Positions 39,134 to 47,121 of a DNA stretch of 64,000 nt are shown here, piece by piece. A model generated the notes under the pieces. The model saw only the letters and a list, made by a program, of their open reading frames with translations, ran no database searches and was not told the origin of the DNA. Source of the DNA: Hominimerdicola alba. GTDB taxonomy: Bacteria; Bacillota; Clostridia; Oscillospirales; Ruminococcaceae. Both the position numbers and the translations under genes were made by a program. The stretch's first letter is position 1, and each line of letters begins with the position of its first letter. The DNA lies in contig NZ_FOKQ01000007.1 in assembly GCF_900112155.1 (NCBI RefSeq), positions 62,001 to 126,000 on the forward strand, written 5' to 3'.

Positions 39134-40006
39134 ATGGATAAAGCTGTGTTTTTATGCGCGGGCGGAGACCTGCGACAGGTATATATGTGTGAAAAGTTGT
39201 GCGCTTTTGGTAAAGTTTACGAGCTAGGGATAGATGGGGCTGTCGGAGCTGAGGTATTATCATCTACTGAGGATATGCCCGAAATGGCTGATGTGCTTGT
39301 ACTGCCGCTTTTATCGTGTGGGGACAGCATAGATATCGGCGGAGAAAAGGTAAGGCTTGAAAGTCTGGTTTCGCTGGTAAAAACAGGCGGCCTTGTGCTT
39401 GGGGGCAGGATATCTGCCGAACAGGAAAAGCTGTTTTCGCAGATGGGTCTGCAAATAGAAGACTATTTCAAGCGGGAAAGCTTAGCTGTTAAAAATAGTA
39501 TCCCCACAGCGGAGGGCGCATTGATGATAGCAATGGTAAACAGCGCTGATACGGTCTTTGGAAGCGATGTGCTGGTCATCGGTTTCGGAAGGACGGGCAA
39601 GTGCTGTGCCCGGCTTTTCAAAGCGGCGGGTGCTGAATGTTCAGTTGCCGCAAGACGACCCGAAGTACTTGCGCAGGCATGGTCGGAGGGTTTCGACAGT
39701 TTCCCGTTGATCGAACTTGCTGAAAACATCGGTAGATTCGATACTATTATAAATACAGTCCCCGCGATGGTTCTTACGGAAGATGTTCTGGCATCGGTCA
39801 AGACCGGCTGTACGGTGATAGACCTAGCATCGAAGCCCGGCGGTACTGACTTCGCGGCGGCAAAAAGGTTGGAGATAAACGCGATACACGCTCTTGCACT
39901 GCCGGGAAAAGCCGCACCTGCGGCGGCAGGCAGGATGATCGCGGAAACGATAAGGGAGATAACAGACGAGAGGGGGATAACAAATTGCCAACAGAAAACA
40001 AACTGA
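39134..40006 (+). CDS. dpaA: Dipicolinate synthase subunit A
   Basis: The 290-residue protein matches DpaA/SpoVFA. It has an N-terminal domain with CAGGDLRQVYMCEKL, then a Rossmann domain with VLVIGFGRTGKCCARLF and ARRPEVLAQA, and a late NTVPAMVLTEDVL...VIDLASKPGGTDF segment. With DpaB it makes dipicolinic acid from a lysine-pathway intermediate in the mother cell for loading into spores. A GGGAGG ribosome site precedes the ATG. The end overlaps dpaB by 22 bp. Confidence 0.93.
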   Translation: MDKAVFLCAGGDLRQVYMCEKLCAFGKVYELGIDGAVGAEVLSSTEDMPEMADVLVLPLLSCGDSIDIGGEKVRLESLVSLVKTGGLVLGGRISAEQEKLFSQMGLQIEDYFKRESLAVKNSIPTAEGALMIAMVNSADTVFGSDVLVIGFGRTGKCCARLFKAAGAECSVAARRPEVLAQAWSEGFDSFPLIELAENIGRFDTIINTVPAMVLTEDVLASVKTGCTVIDLASKPGGTDFAAAKRLEINAIHALALPGKAAPAAAGRMIAETIREITDERGITNCQQKTN

Positions 40007-40596
40007 AAGGTGTCAGGATAGGCTATGGGCTGTCGGGTTCTTTCTGCACATTTGAGAAAAGCTTTACCGCAGCTGAAAGGCTTCGGGATATGGGTGCGGA
40101 GCTTTTGCCAATAATGTCATTCAATGCCGCGAAGGTCGATACACGATTCGGAAAAGCGGCAGACAACATCGGGCGGCTTGAAGATATCGCAGGCAGAAAG
40201 ATCATAAAGACTATCGAAGATGCTGAGCCGATAGGACCTAAAAGAATGTGTGATATTATGGTCGTTGCACCCTGCACAGCGAATTCGGCGGCAAAGCTGG
40301 CGGTTGGCATAACGGACACTCCGCTGACCATGGCTGTAAAAAGCCATCTTCGGAGCGGTCTGCCTGTAGTGATAGCGATATCGACAAATGATGCGCTGGG
40401 GGCTTGTGCAAAAAACATCGGAATATTGCAGAATTACCGCAACTACTATTTTGTGCCTTACGCTCAGGATGATATCGTGAAAAAGCCTGCTTCCATGGTT
40501 GCTGATCTTTCGCTTCTGTCGCAAACGGTGGAAATGGCGCTGAAAGGCGTTCAGATACAGCCTGTTGTCGGAGTAAAACAGGGGCGTGACTATTGA
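39985..40596 (+). CDS. dpaB: Dipicolinate synthase subunit B (flavoprotein)
   Basis: The 203-residue protein is of the flavin-binding Dfp/UbiX-like type, with IGYGLSGSFCTFEKS, ELLPIMSFNAAKVDTRFG, VVAPCTANSAAKLAVGITDTPLTMAVKSHLR and VVIAISTNDALG. It starts at a TTG, supported by GAGGGGG 8 bp upstream, inside the end of dpaA. It is the partner of DpaA in dipicolinate synthesis. Confidence 0.93.
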   Translation: MPTENKLKGVRIGYGLSGSFCTFEKSFTAAERLRDMGAELLPIMSFNAAKVDTRFGKAADNIGRLEDIAGRKIIKTIEDAEPIGPKRMCDIMVVAPCTANSAAKLAVGITDTPLTMAVKSHLRSGLPVVIAISTNDALGACAKNIGILQNYRNYYFVPYAQDDIVKKPASMVADLSLLSQTVEMALKGVQIQPVVGVKQGRDY

Positions 40597-40621
40597 CTTT
40601 TGTGTGGCGGTGTTTTATAAT
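40593..40621 (+). promoter_or_regulatory. Sigma-A type promoter for the AAA-CYTH gene
   Basis: TTGACT (40593-40598, overlapping the dpaB stop), 17 bp, TATAAT (40616-40621), 55 bp before the start. Confidence 0.75.
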
Positions 40622-40675
40622 ATAATTGCGTGAGCGGTTCGCCGCCTGCGTGAGACATCGTCTGGAGGTCAGGGT

Positions 40676-41764
40676 ATGGAGATCAAAAAAATTGTTATCA
40701 CGGGCGGACCGTGCGGAGGAAAATCCACGGCTATGAGCCGTATCATGAAAGAGTTTGACAAGCTGGGCTACACGGTGCTTTTCGTGCCAGAAACTGCCAG
40801 CGAACTGATAGGCGGCGGAGTTGCGCCCTGGACTTGCGGCAGTAATGTGGATTTTCAGAAGAGCCTGTTTGCTTTGCAGCTTGAAAAAGAAAGAGTTTTC
40901 CAGCGTGCTGCAACTACTATGGGCAAAGATAAGTATCTTATCGTATGCGACAGGGGTGCTCTGGATAACAAGGCATATATGTCAAAAGAGGAATTTGCCG
41001 AGGTGCTTGACAGTATCGGCATGAAAGAGGTCGAGCTTCGTGACAACTATGATGCGGTGTTCCATCTGGTGACTGCGGCTAAGGGTGCAGAAAAGTTTTA
41101 TACGCTGTCGAACAATTCGGCGAGAACTGAGACGCCCGAGCAGGCGCGTGAGATAGATGAAAAGCTCATAGCTTCGTGGACTGGTCATCCACACCTCAGG
41201 GTAATTGACAACTCCACCGATTTTGAGGGTAAGATGCAGCGTCTTATGTCGGAGATAGCTTCGTTCCTTGGTGAACCTGAACCTCTGGAGATAGAGCGGA
41301 AATTCCTTATAGAGTACCCCGATACAGTTCAGCTTGAAGCTTTACCTAACTGTTCCCGTGTTGAGATAATCCAGACCTATCTTAAATCGGATAACGGTGA
41401 TGAAGTCAGGGTGCGACAGCGCGGCACAGGCGGAAGTTTTGTTTACTATCTCACCAGAAAGAAAAAGATATCGGACATGAAGCGCGTCGAGATAGAACGC
41501 AGACTGACCCAGGAAGAGTACCTAGCACTGCTGATGGATGCAGATACCTCCCGCAGGCAGATAAGAAAGACCAGATACTGTCTTTCGGAGAACAACCTGT
41601 ATTACGAGATAGATGTTTATCCTTTTTGGGATGACAAGGCTATTGCTGAGATCGAGCTGAGCGACGAGAACACCGAGATAGTTTTCCCTGATTTTATCAA
41701 GGTGATAAAGGAAGTCACTGAAGATGAAAACTACAAAAACGCTGCTCTGGCGCTGATAAAATAA
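40676..41764 (+). CDS. P-loop ATPase (AAA_28-type) fused to a CYTH triphosphatase-like domain
   Basis: The 362-residue protein joins two domains. The N-terminal half (about 1-190) is a P-loop NTPase/kinase-like domain with ITGGPCGGKSTAMSRI and a VCDRGALDNKAYM segment. The C-terminal half (about 200-362) is a CYTH tunnel domain starting with EIERKFLI (the ExExK signature), with the basic strands EVRVRQRG, YYLTRKKK and VEIERRL and late acidic strands (YYEIDVYPF, IAEIELSDE). CYTH domains hydrolyse triphosphates or polyphosphate, or make cAMP. The fusion suggests that one domain makes or binds a phosphorylated ligand for the other (inference). Both cores look intact. Confidence 0.87.
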   Translation: MEIKKIVITGGPCGGKSTAMSRIMKEFDKLGYTVLFVPETASELIGGGVAPWTCGSNVDFQKSLFALQLEKERVFQRAATTMGKDKYLIVCDRGALDNKAYMSKEEFAEVLDSIGMKEVELRDNYDAVFHLVTAAKGAEKFYTLSNNSARTETPEQAREIDEKLIASWTGHPHLRVIDNSTDFEGKMQRLMSEIASFLGEPEPLEIERKFLIEYPDTVQLEALPNCSRVEIIQTYLKSDNGDEVRVRQRGTGGSFVYYLTRKKKISDMKRVEIERRLTQEEYLALLMDADTSRRQIRKTRYCLSENNLYYEIDVYPFWDDKAIAEIELSDENTEIVFPDFIKVIKEVTEDENYKNAALALIK

Positions 41765-41769
41765 TATAT

Positions 41770-41801
41770 GCCCGAAAGAGGCTGCCTCTTTCGGGCTTTT
41801 T
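41770..41801 (+). terminator. Rho-independent terminator after the AAA-CYTH gene
   Basis: GCCCGAAAGAGG (41770-41781), loop CTG, CCTCTTTCGGGC (41785-41796), T run. Perfect 12-bp stem. Confidence 0.93.
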
Positions 41802-41875
41802 ATCTGGTGTTTTATTGGTAAAATAAAAAGCTGCAGAGCGTAAATGCTTCACAGCTTATGTGTATTTGAATTTGT

Positions 41876-42556
41876 TCATTCAAAAAGATGTTTTATAGTT
41901 TGATAGATATTACCGGCTTTTTTGGTGTCTCTGTTATAAGACCTGACAAGCAGGCTGTGAAGATCCGTTTTTAGTCCACCCATGGCGGACAGATTTAAAA
42001 TATCCTGAGTAAGATTTATATTTCTTTCGACGTTTTCCAAAATATAGTTTACAGCATTTGGCGGTATCTGACAGCCCGCAGGCAGCGTGATGCCGTTTTC
42101 GATGACAGCTTTTTTCTGTGCAGAATTTTTTTCGCTTATCTCTGCAAGATAATCATTTGTAGAGATCATCATAGATAGATCTGTAAATTGCTTTATTTCA
42201 GCTTTTTTGTTCCAGAAAGATACAAGCGGTTTGTATCCGGTATCTCTGGCTATAATATAGTATGTTACAGGTTCATCGGGAAAATAGTTGATATTTTCCG
42301 AAATGATATAACCAAGATACGAGGATAGCTGAAAATCCAGAGCATTCTTTTCTCCGGCTTCCACCATGATCAGGTCGATATCTGCTTTTGCAGCATTGAT
42401 CTTATTGTGATATTCAAAAGTCAGAGACTGAGCGTGTTCGCTGAAAAATATGGTGACCGAGTCCGAATCGGTGAGTTCATCTATACCGTTCAATCCTGAT
42501 ACACCAACATTTTCATAATCAATAAGAAAATATCTGTTAAAACGACCTGAACTCAT
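41876..42556 (-). CDS. PIN-like/NYN nuclease-fold protein
   Basis: The 226-residue protein starts at the ATG at 42556, 8 bp after GGAGG. It has three acidic positions of a PIN-like RNase core: FLIDYENVG (Asp13, Glu15), EAGEKNALDFQLSSYLG (Asp74) and IIARDTGYKPLVSFW (Asp105). A helical C-terminal region (about 140-226) has no known motif. PIN-like proteins usually cut RNA. No antitoxin-like partner is adjacent, so a toxin role is not indicated. It is a single leftward gene. Confidence 0.75.
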   Translation of the reverse strand: MSSGRFNRYFLIDYENVGVSGLNGIDELTDSDSVTIFFSEHAQSLTFEYHNKINAAKADIDLIMVEAGEKNALDFQLSSYLGYIISENINYFPDEPVTYYIIARDTGYKPLVSFWNKKAEIKQFTDLSMMISTNDYLAEISEKNSAQKKAVIENGITLPAGCQIPPNAVNYILENVERNINLTQDILNLSAMGGLKTDLHSLLVRSYNRDTKKAGNIYQTIKHLFE

Positions 42557-42584
42557 AATTAATACCTCCTTACCCTTATCCAAA

Positions 42585-42613
42585 ATTATACAATATCTGA
42601 TATTAAAAAGCAA
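42585..42613 (-). promoter_or_regulatory. Sigma-A type promoter for the PIN-like gene
   Basis: Minus strand TTGCTT (42608-42613), 17 bp, TATAAT (42585-42590). Confidence 0.72.
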
Positions 42614-42753
42614 TTACCAATATTCCTAAAATCAGAGCGGCGAATTATACGTTGTTCGCGTATCAACTAAAAATTCGTTGATTAATTATACAAATGTGAG
42701 AACCGCCATGGACATATCGAAAATTTAAATTTGAGAATTTGTTTGCATACAGC

Positions 42754-42782
42754 TTTACAATCTGCTCATTTTGTGGTATAAT
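42754..42782 (+). promoter_or_regulatory. Sigma-A type promoter for tex
   Basis: TTTACA (42754-42759), 17 bp, TATAAT (42777-42782), 44 bp upstream of the start. Confidence 0.78.
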
Positions 42783-42826
42783 ACTAAGATACCGCACGTG
42801 AAGTCGGCGGGGAAAGGAAAGTAGAT

Positions 42827-45109
42827 ATGGATATTAATAAAGTCCTTGCACAGGAATTCAATTTAAGACAGGAACAGGTGGACAACACTGTAGCACTTCT
42901 TGATGATGACAAGACCATACCCTTTATTGCCCGTTACCGTAAGGAAGTTACGGGTTCGCTGGACGATCAGGTGATCCGTGAGCTTTATGACAGACTGACT
43001 TATCTCCGAAACCTTGAAAAGCGCAAGGAGGAAGTCGTTAATGCCATAACCGAACAGGAAAAGATGACCGATGAGATCGCCGCTGCTATCGAAAAGGCTG
43101 TTACGCTGGTGGAAGTTGAGGACATCTACCGTCCATACAAGCCCAAGAGAAAGACCAGGGCTTCTATCGCAAGAGAGAAGGGTCTTGAACCTCTGGCTGA
43201 GCTTATCATGGCGCAGTCTGCCGATACCGATCCCAACGCTGAGGCTGCTGCTTTTGTTAATGAAGAAAAGGGTGTTGCTGACGCAGCTGCGGCTGTTCAG
43301 GGCGCTATGGATATAATCGCCGAGGACGTTTCCGATAATGCCGAGCTTAGAAAGGCTCTGCGTGAAGCTTACAACAAGTCTGGCAAGATAACCTCTGCTG
43401 CGGCTTCCGAGGAAGCAGATGTAGTATATAAGAACTATTTCGAGTACAGCGAGAATGTATCGAAAACTGCGGGTCACCGCGTTCTTGCTCTTGACCGTGG
43501 TGAGAAAGAGGGCGCACTGAAAGTCAGCATAGATATCCCCGAGGGAATGGGCGAGGAGATATGCCGCGGTCAGTATGTGAAGAATGATTCCGCCTGCGGC
43601 ACGCTGGTGGCTGCTGCCTGTGATGACAGCTTCAGCAGACTTATCGCTCCATCTGTTGAGCGTGAGATAAGGGCTGAGCTTTCTGCAAATGCTCAGGAGG
43701 GCGCAATCAAGGTGTTCTCATCGAATCTTCGTCAGCTGCTTATGGCACCGCCTGTGAAGAATACCGTAACACTTGGTCTTGACCCCGGATATGCCCACGG
43801 CTGCAAGGTGGCTACTGTTGACGAAACCGGTAAGGTGCTTGATACTGCAATAGTTTACCTGACCCAGAGCGAGCGCCGCAAGGAAGAAGCCAAGAGCGTT
43901 CTCACAAAGATGATAAACAAGTACGGCGTTACTACTATCGCTATCGGCAATGGTACAGCTTCCCGTGAGACTGAGGATTTCACCGCTGATCTTATCCGCG
44001 GTATCGACCGCAAGGTCAGCTACATGGTGGTATCCGAGGCAGGTGCTTCGGTTTACTCGGCTTCAAAACTGGCAGCTGAGGAATTTCCTGATTACGATGT
44101 ATCGCTGAGATCAGCTGTATCCATCGCAAGACGTTTGCAGGACCCCCTTGCGGAACTTGTAAAGATAGACCCCAAGGCAGTAGGCGTGGGACAGTATCAG
44201 CACGATATGCCCAAGGCAAGAATGGACGATGCACTCAAGGGTGTTGTTGAGGACTGCGTTAACTCGGTAGGTGTTGATGTAAATACCGCATCATATTCTC
44301 TGCTTTCGTATATTTCGGGCATCAACTCCGCGGTGGCTAAGAATATCGTGCTTTACCGTGAAGAAAACGGCGCATTCACTGACAGAAAACAGCTGCTGAA
44401 AGTTAAAAAGCTGGGTGCTAAGGCTTACGAGCAGTGCGCAGGCTTCCTGCGTGTGCCCGAGGCTAAGAATCCCTTTGACAATACAGGTATTCACCCCGAG
44501 AGCTACGCAGCAGCAAAGGCTCTTCTGGAGAAGTGCGGCATAGATGAGAGCGATGTAGGCAACACAGAAAAGCTCACCTCTGCCATGAAAGACCGCGACC
44601 TTGCGGCTCTTGCAAAGGAACTGGATACAGGTCTGCCTACTCTTACGGATATCGTCAAGGAGCTTGAAAAGCCCGGCCGTGACCCTCGTGACGAGTTGCC
44701 TCCTCCCCTGATGAGAAGCGGCGACGTTATGGAGCTGAAAGACCTCACACCGGGTATGGAGCTTATGGGTACTGTAAGAAACGTTATCGACTTCGGTGCA
44801 TTTATCGATATAGGCGTGCATGAGGATGGTCTGGTGCATATATCCCAGCTTTGCGACAAGTTCATCAAGCATCCACTGGAAGTTGTAAAGGTCGGCGACG
44901 TTGTTAAGGTATGGGTACTGGATGTTGATATGCAGCGCGGAAGAGTATCCCTGACAATGAAAGATCCCTCCAAGCCCGCAGCACCCAAGCCTGAGCGCAG
45001 ACAGGGCGGCGGAAAGAAGAAAAAGCAGTCCGATAAGAGGAATGAAAGAACTATCGAGTCCATAGGTTCAAACCTCGGCGGCATACAGGTGAGAAGAAGA
45101 AAGAGCTGA
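42827..45109 (+). CDS. tex: Transcription accessory protein Tex
   Basis: The 760-residue nucleic-acid-binding protein has the full Tex layout: the N-terminal helical region with TIPFIARYRKEVTGSLDD and EDIYRPYKPKRKTRASIAREKGLEPLA, the YqgF-like RNase H fold with LGLDPGYAHGCKVA, a helix-hairpin-helix region (SYLSYISGINSAVAKNIV), and a C-terminal S1 domain (ELMGTVRNVIDFGAFIDIGVHEDGLVHIS). The tail is Lys/Arg/Gly-rich. Tex acts with RNA polymerase during elongation and termination. Length is normal. Confidence 0.97.
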   Translation: MDINKVLAQEFNLRQEQVDNTVALLDDDKTIPFIARYRKEVTGSLDDQVIRELYDRLTYLRNLEKRKEEVVNAITEQEKMTDEIAAAIEKAVTLVEVEDIYRPYKPKRKTRASIAREKGLEPLAELIMAQSADTDPNAEAAAFVNEEKGVADAAAAVQGAMDIIAEDVSDNAELRKALREAYNKSGKITSAAASEEADVVYKNYFEYSENVSKTAGHRVLALDRGEKEGALKVSIDIPEGMGEEICRGQYVKNDSACGTLVAAACDDSFSRLIAPSVEREIRAELSANAQEGAIKVFSSNLRQLLMAPPVKNTVTLGLDPGYAHGCKVATVDETGKVLDTAIVYLTQSERRKEEAKSVLTKMINKYGVTTIAIGNGTASRETEDFTADLIRGIDRKVSYMVVSEAGASVYSASKLAAEEFPDYDVSLRSAVSIARRLQDPLAELVKIDPKAVGVGQYQHDMPKARMDDALKGVVEDCVNSVGVDVNTASYSLLSYISGINSAVAKNIVLYREENGAFTDRKQLLKVKKLGAKAYEQCAGFLRVPEAKNPFDNTGIHPESYAAAKALLEKCGIDESDVGNTEKLTSAMKDRDLAALAKELDTGLPTLTDIVKELEKPGRDPRDELPPPLMRSGDVMELKDLTPGMELMGTVRNVIDFGAFIDIGVHEDGLVHISQLCDKFIKHPLEVVKVGDVVKVWVLDVDMQRGRVSLTMKDPSKPAAPKPERRQGGGKKKKQSDKRNERTIESIGSNLGGIQVRRRKS

Positions 45110-45211
45110 CATAACTTTCTGGACACTTTTGCGAAATTTCCCCGAAAACGCCTCGTATTTTGTACAACATGATATATGATGAAATTTTTCCGATTTTTTT
45201 GTTAAAAACGG

Positions 45212-45240
45212 TTGATTTTTACGGATATTTATGCTATCAT
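45212..45240 (+). promoter_or_regulatory. Sigma-A type promoter for the zinc-ribbon membrane protein
   Basis: TTGATT (45212-45217), 17 bp, TATCAT (45235-45240). Confidence 0.65.
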
Positions 45241-45304
45241 ATTAGTATGCCCCGATTAGGGGTACTATATTTGGAACTACATTACTGAGGGGAATGGTAT
45301 ATAA

Positions 45305-46294
45305 ATGAAAACAAAAACTTGTCCGTACTGCGGTAAGGAGCTTTCAGGTGAGGCTGTACTTTGCAAGTTCTGCCACAATCTGCTTATCGATGAGGACGGC
45401 AATATGACATCTGAGGGCGGTGTCGGCGACGAGACAAAGGTATTCAAAAAGCCCGATGATGATATGACGAAGCGTTTCGTTCTGCCTGAAAATGCAAAGA
45501 ACAACAATAACAGCGATGTCAGCCGCGGCAATAGCAACGGCGGCAGCAGAAAGAAGAGTGCTCCTGTTATCGATGATGACAGAGCAGATGATGATTTCTT
45601 TGCAGGCGACGACTTCGATGATTTTGATGATGGTTACGATGATGATTATGAGGAAGAGTCAGCAAGAAAGCGTCTGTTCATCATAACTGCTGTTATTACT
45701 GTGGGTGTGCTTATAATCGTTATAGCAGCGATACTTATCGGCATGAGACTCTTCGGTAAAAAGGGCAATGATAATGGTACTGACAATGCAGGCACTGCAA
45801 GACCTGCCGCTACAAGCGCAGTTGAACAGCAGCCTCAGGATCAGACACCTGTTGACGACGGCATAGATGATGAACCCGTTGTAACTGATCCCGCTGATAC
45901 AAATGCACAGCCCACAGAGAGTGCAGTATCTACTGAATCAGCAGCACAGTCTACCGAGAGCGGTGCTGATACTTCATCACAGAGCGATAATGACAGCAGT
46001 GCAGTAAACTTTGCTGAACCCGGTGACAGCTCATCGGCTGCTCAGAGCGGTGACGGCTCTTCGTCCCAGGCTTCTGATAGCAGCAGTCAGGCAGAGGTAG
46101 ATATCTCAGATCTTGAAAATACAGTACGTACAGCAGTTGCAGGTGAGATCAACGGCGATATTACAGGCAGCCAGTTCAGATCTGAAGAGAACGGTTATGC
46201 TTACTACTACTTCTTCACCGATAACGGTGCACACGGTTACAGTGTTGCTTACAACATCGCAACAGGCAATTTTGTTTGCGATCAGAACTACTAA
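45305..46294 (+). CDS. Zinc-ribbon single-pass membrane protein with acidic and Ser/Thr-rich regions
   Basis: The 329-residue protein has an N-terminal zinc ribbon (CPYCGKELSGEAVLCKFCHN), a disordered acidic cytoplasmic stretch with an Asp-rich run near residues 95-118, one membrane helix (about 125-150, LFIITAVITVGVLIIVIAAILIG), a Ser/Thr/Asp/Gln-rich outside linker (about 155-270) and a small folded C-terminus ending NFVCDQNY. I do not recognise the last domain. The arrangement suggests a cytoplasmic metal- or protein-binding head tied to an outside sensor or adhesin-like domain. It is monocistronic. Confidence 0.8.
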   Translation: MKTKTCPYCGKELSGEAVLCKFCHNLLIDEDGNMTSEGGVGDETKVFKKPDDDMTKRFVLPENAKNNNNSDVSRGNSNGGSRKKSAPVIDDDRADDDFFAGDDFDDFDDGYDDDYEEESARKRLFIITAVITVGVLIIVIAAILIGMRLFGKKGNDNGTDNAGTARPAATSAVEQQPQDQTPVDDGIDDEPVVTDPADTNAQPTESAVSTESAAQSTESGADTSSQSDNDSSAVNFAEPGDSSSAAQSGDGSSSQASDSSSQAEVDISDLENTVRTAVAGEINGDITGSQFRSEENGYAYYYFFTDNGAHGYSVAYNIATGNFVCDQNY

Positions 46295-46305
46295 TTAAAA
46301 GATAT

Positions 46306-46352
46306 GCACAGGCGATGTTGCCTTTTACGGGCGGATTGTCTGTGCTTTTTTT
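46306..46352 (+). terminator. Rho-independent terminator after the zinc-ribbon gene
   Basis: GCACAG (46306-46311) pairs with CTGTGC (46340-46345), with further imperfect inner pairing, followed by seven T residues. Confidence 0.82.
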
Positions 46353-46366
46353 CTTGCTGAATGCAC

Positions 46367-46395
46367 TTGAATTGCGGCGGATAATGTGGTATAAT
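46367..46395 (+). promoter_or_regulatory. Promoter of the glutamine synthetase operon
   Basis: TTGAAT (46367-46372), 17 bp, TATAAT (46390-46395). The leader of about 85 nt has no obvious paired ANTAR-target hairpins. Confidence 0.75.
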
Positions 46396-46488
46396 TCTTA
46401 TTAGAGTTCAAATCGGATGCGTTATAAACGAAGAGTTCGCAGTGGTGAGCTCCGAGATGATCACAGCATTATCCATGGAGAGAACAGT

Positions 46489-47109
46489 ATGGTCGAAAAC
46501 GGTACACTTATTGAAAAGATCGAAAAACACCCGCGGTTGTGGTGTACTGCGGCGGCAGTCATCACACTTGTATGTCTTTTAAGCGGGCTGATGGGATTTC
46601 TTGTAAAGTCTGAGGCCGATATAAATAATATCGATAAAGCTCCTGTTTATGGTCATGCAGGATTTGAGATCACCGATCATGACAAAGAAGAGGATTTTGA
46701 GATAATAAACAGCTTTTGCAGGTACATACCTACGGGTAGCGAATACTTTTACAGGGTCTGTACCGAGGACGGCACATGGCTGTTCGTCAGGGCTGACAAG
46801 GACGCCGACTTTGATAAGAAAACAGTGATCGACGGAAAAGTGCGGAAATTCAGCGGTGAGGAGAAAAAATATCTGCTGGATAAATATGCACTGAATATGG
46901 ATAATTATATTGATATGACATGGCTTCGTATCAGTTTATTGCAGATAGCTTCGGGGCTGCTGATGGCATTTGAGATATTGCTTGGTGCGGCGATGATAAA
47001 GGATAAGATATCTGCGGAGAGCAAAATGCGCAAAGCGGCTGAAATAGTTTTCTGTGCTTTGCCTTTCCCGTTCGCGGCGATATGGATATATCTGCTGTGT
47101 CATATATAA
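46489..47109 (+). CDS. Hypothetical membrane protein upstream of glutamine synthetase
   Basis: The 206-residue protein has a membrane helix near 15-40 (CTAAAVITLVCLLSGLMGFLV), an outside domain of about 100 residues with mixed charge, and two C-terminal membrane helices (LLQIASGLLMAFEILLGAAMI; IVFCALPFPFAAIWIYLLC). I do not recognise it. The ATG at 46489 is chosen because GGAGAG lies about 7 bp upstream; an upstream in-frame ATG (46417) has no ribosome site. It ends 12 bp before the glutamine synthetase gene and is likely co-transcribed with it. Confidence 0.7.
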   Translation: MVENGTLIEKIEKHPRLWCTAAAVITLVCLLSGLMGFLVKSEADINNIDKAPVYGHAGFEITDHDKEEDFEIINSFCRYIPTGSEYFYRVCTEDGTWLFVRADKDADFDKKTVIDGKVRKFSGEEKKYLLDKYALNMDNYIDMTWLRISLLQIASGLLMAFEILLGAAMIKDKISAESKMRKAAEIVFCALPFPFAAIWIYLLCHI

Positions 47110-47121
47110 GGAGGTAGTGAA

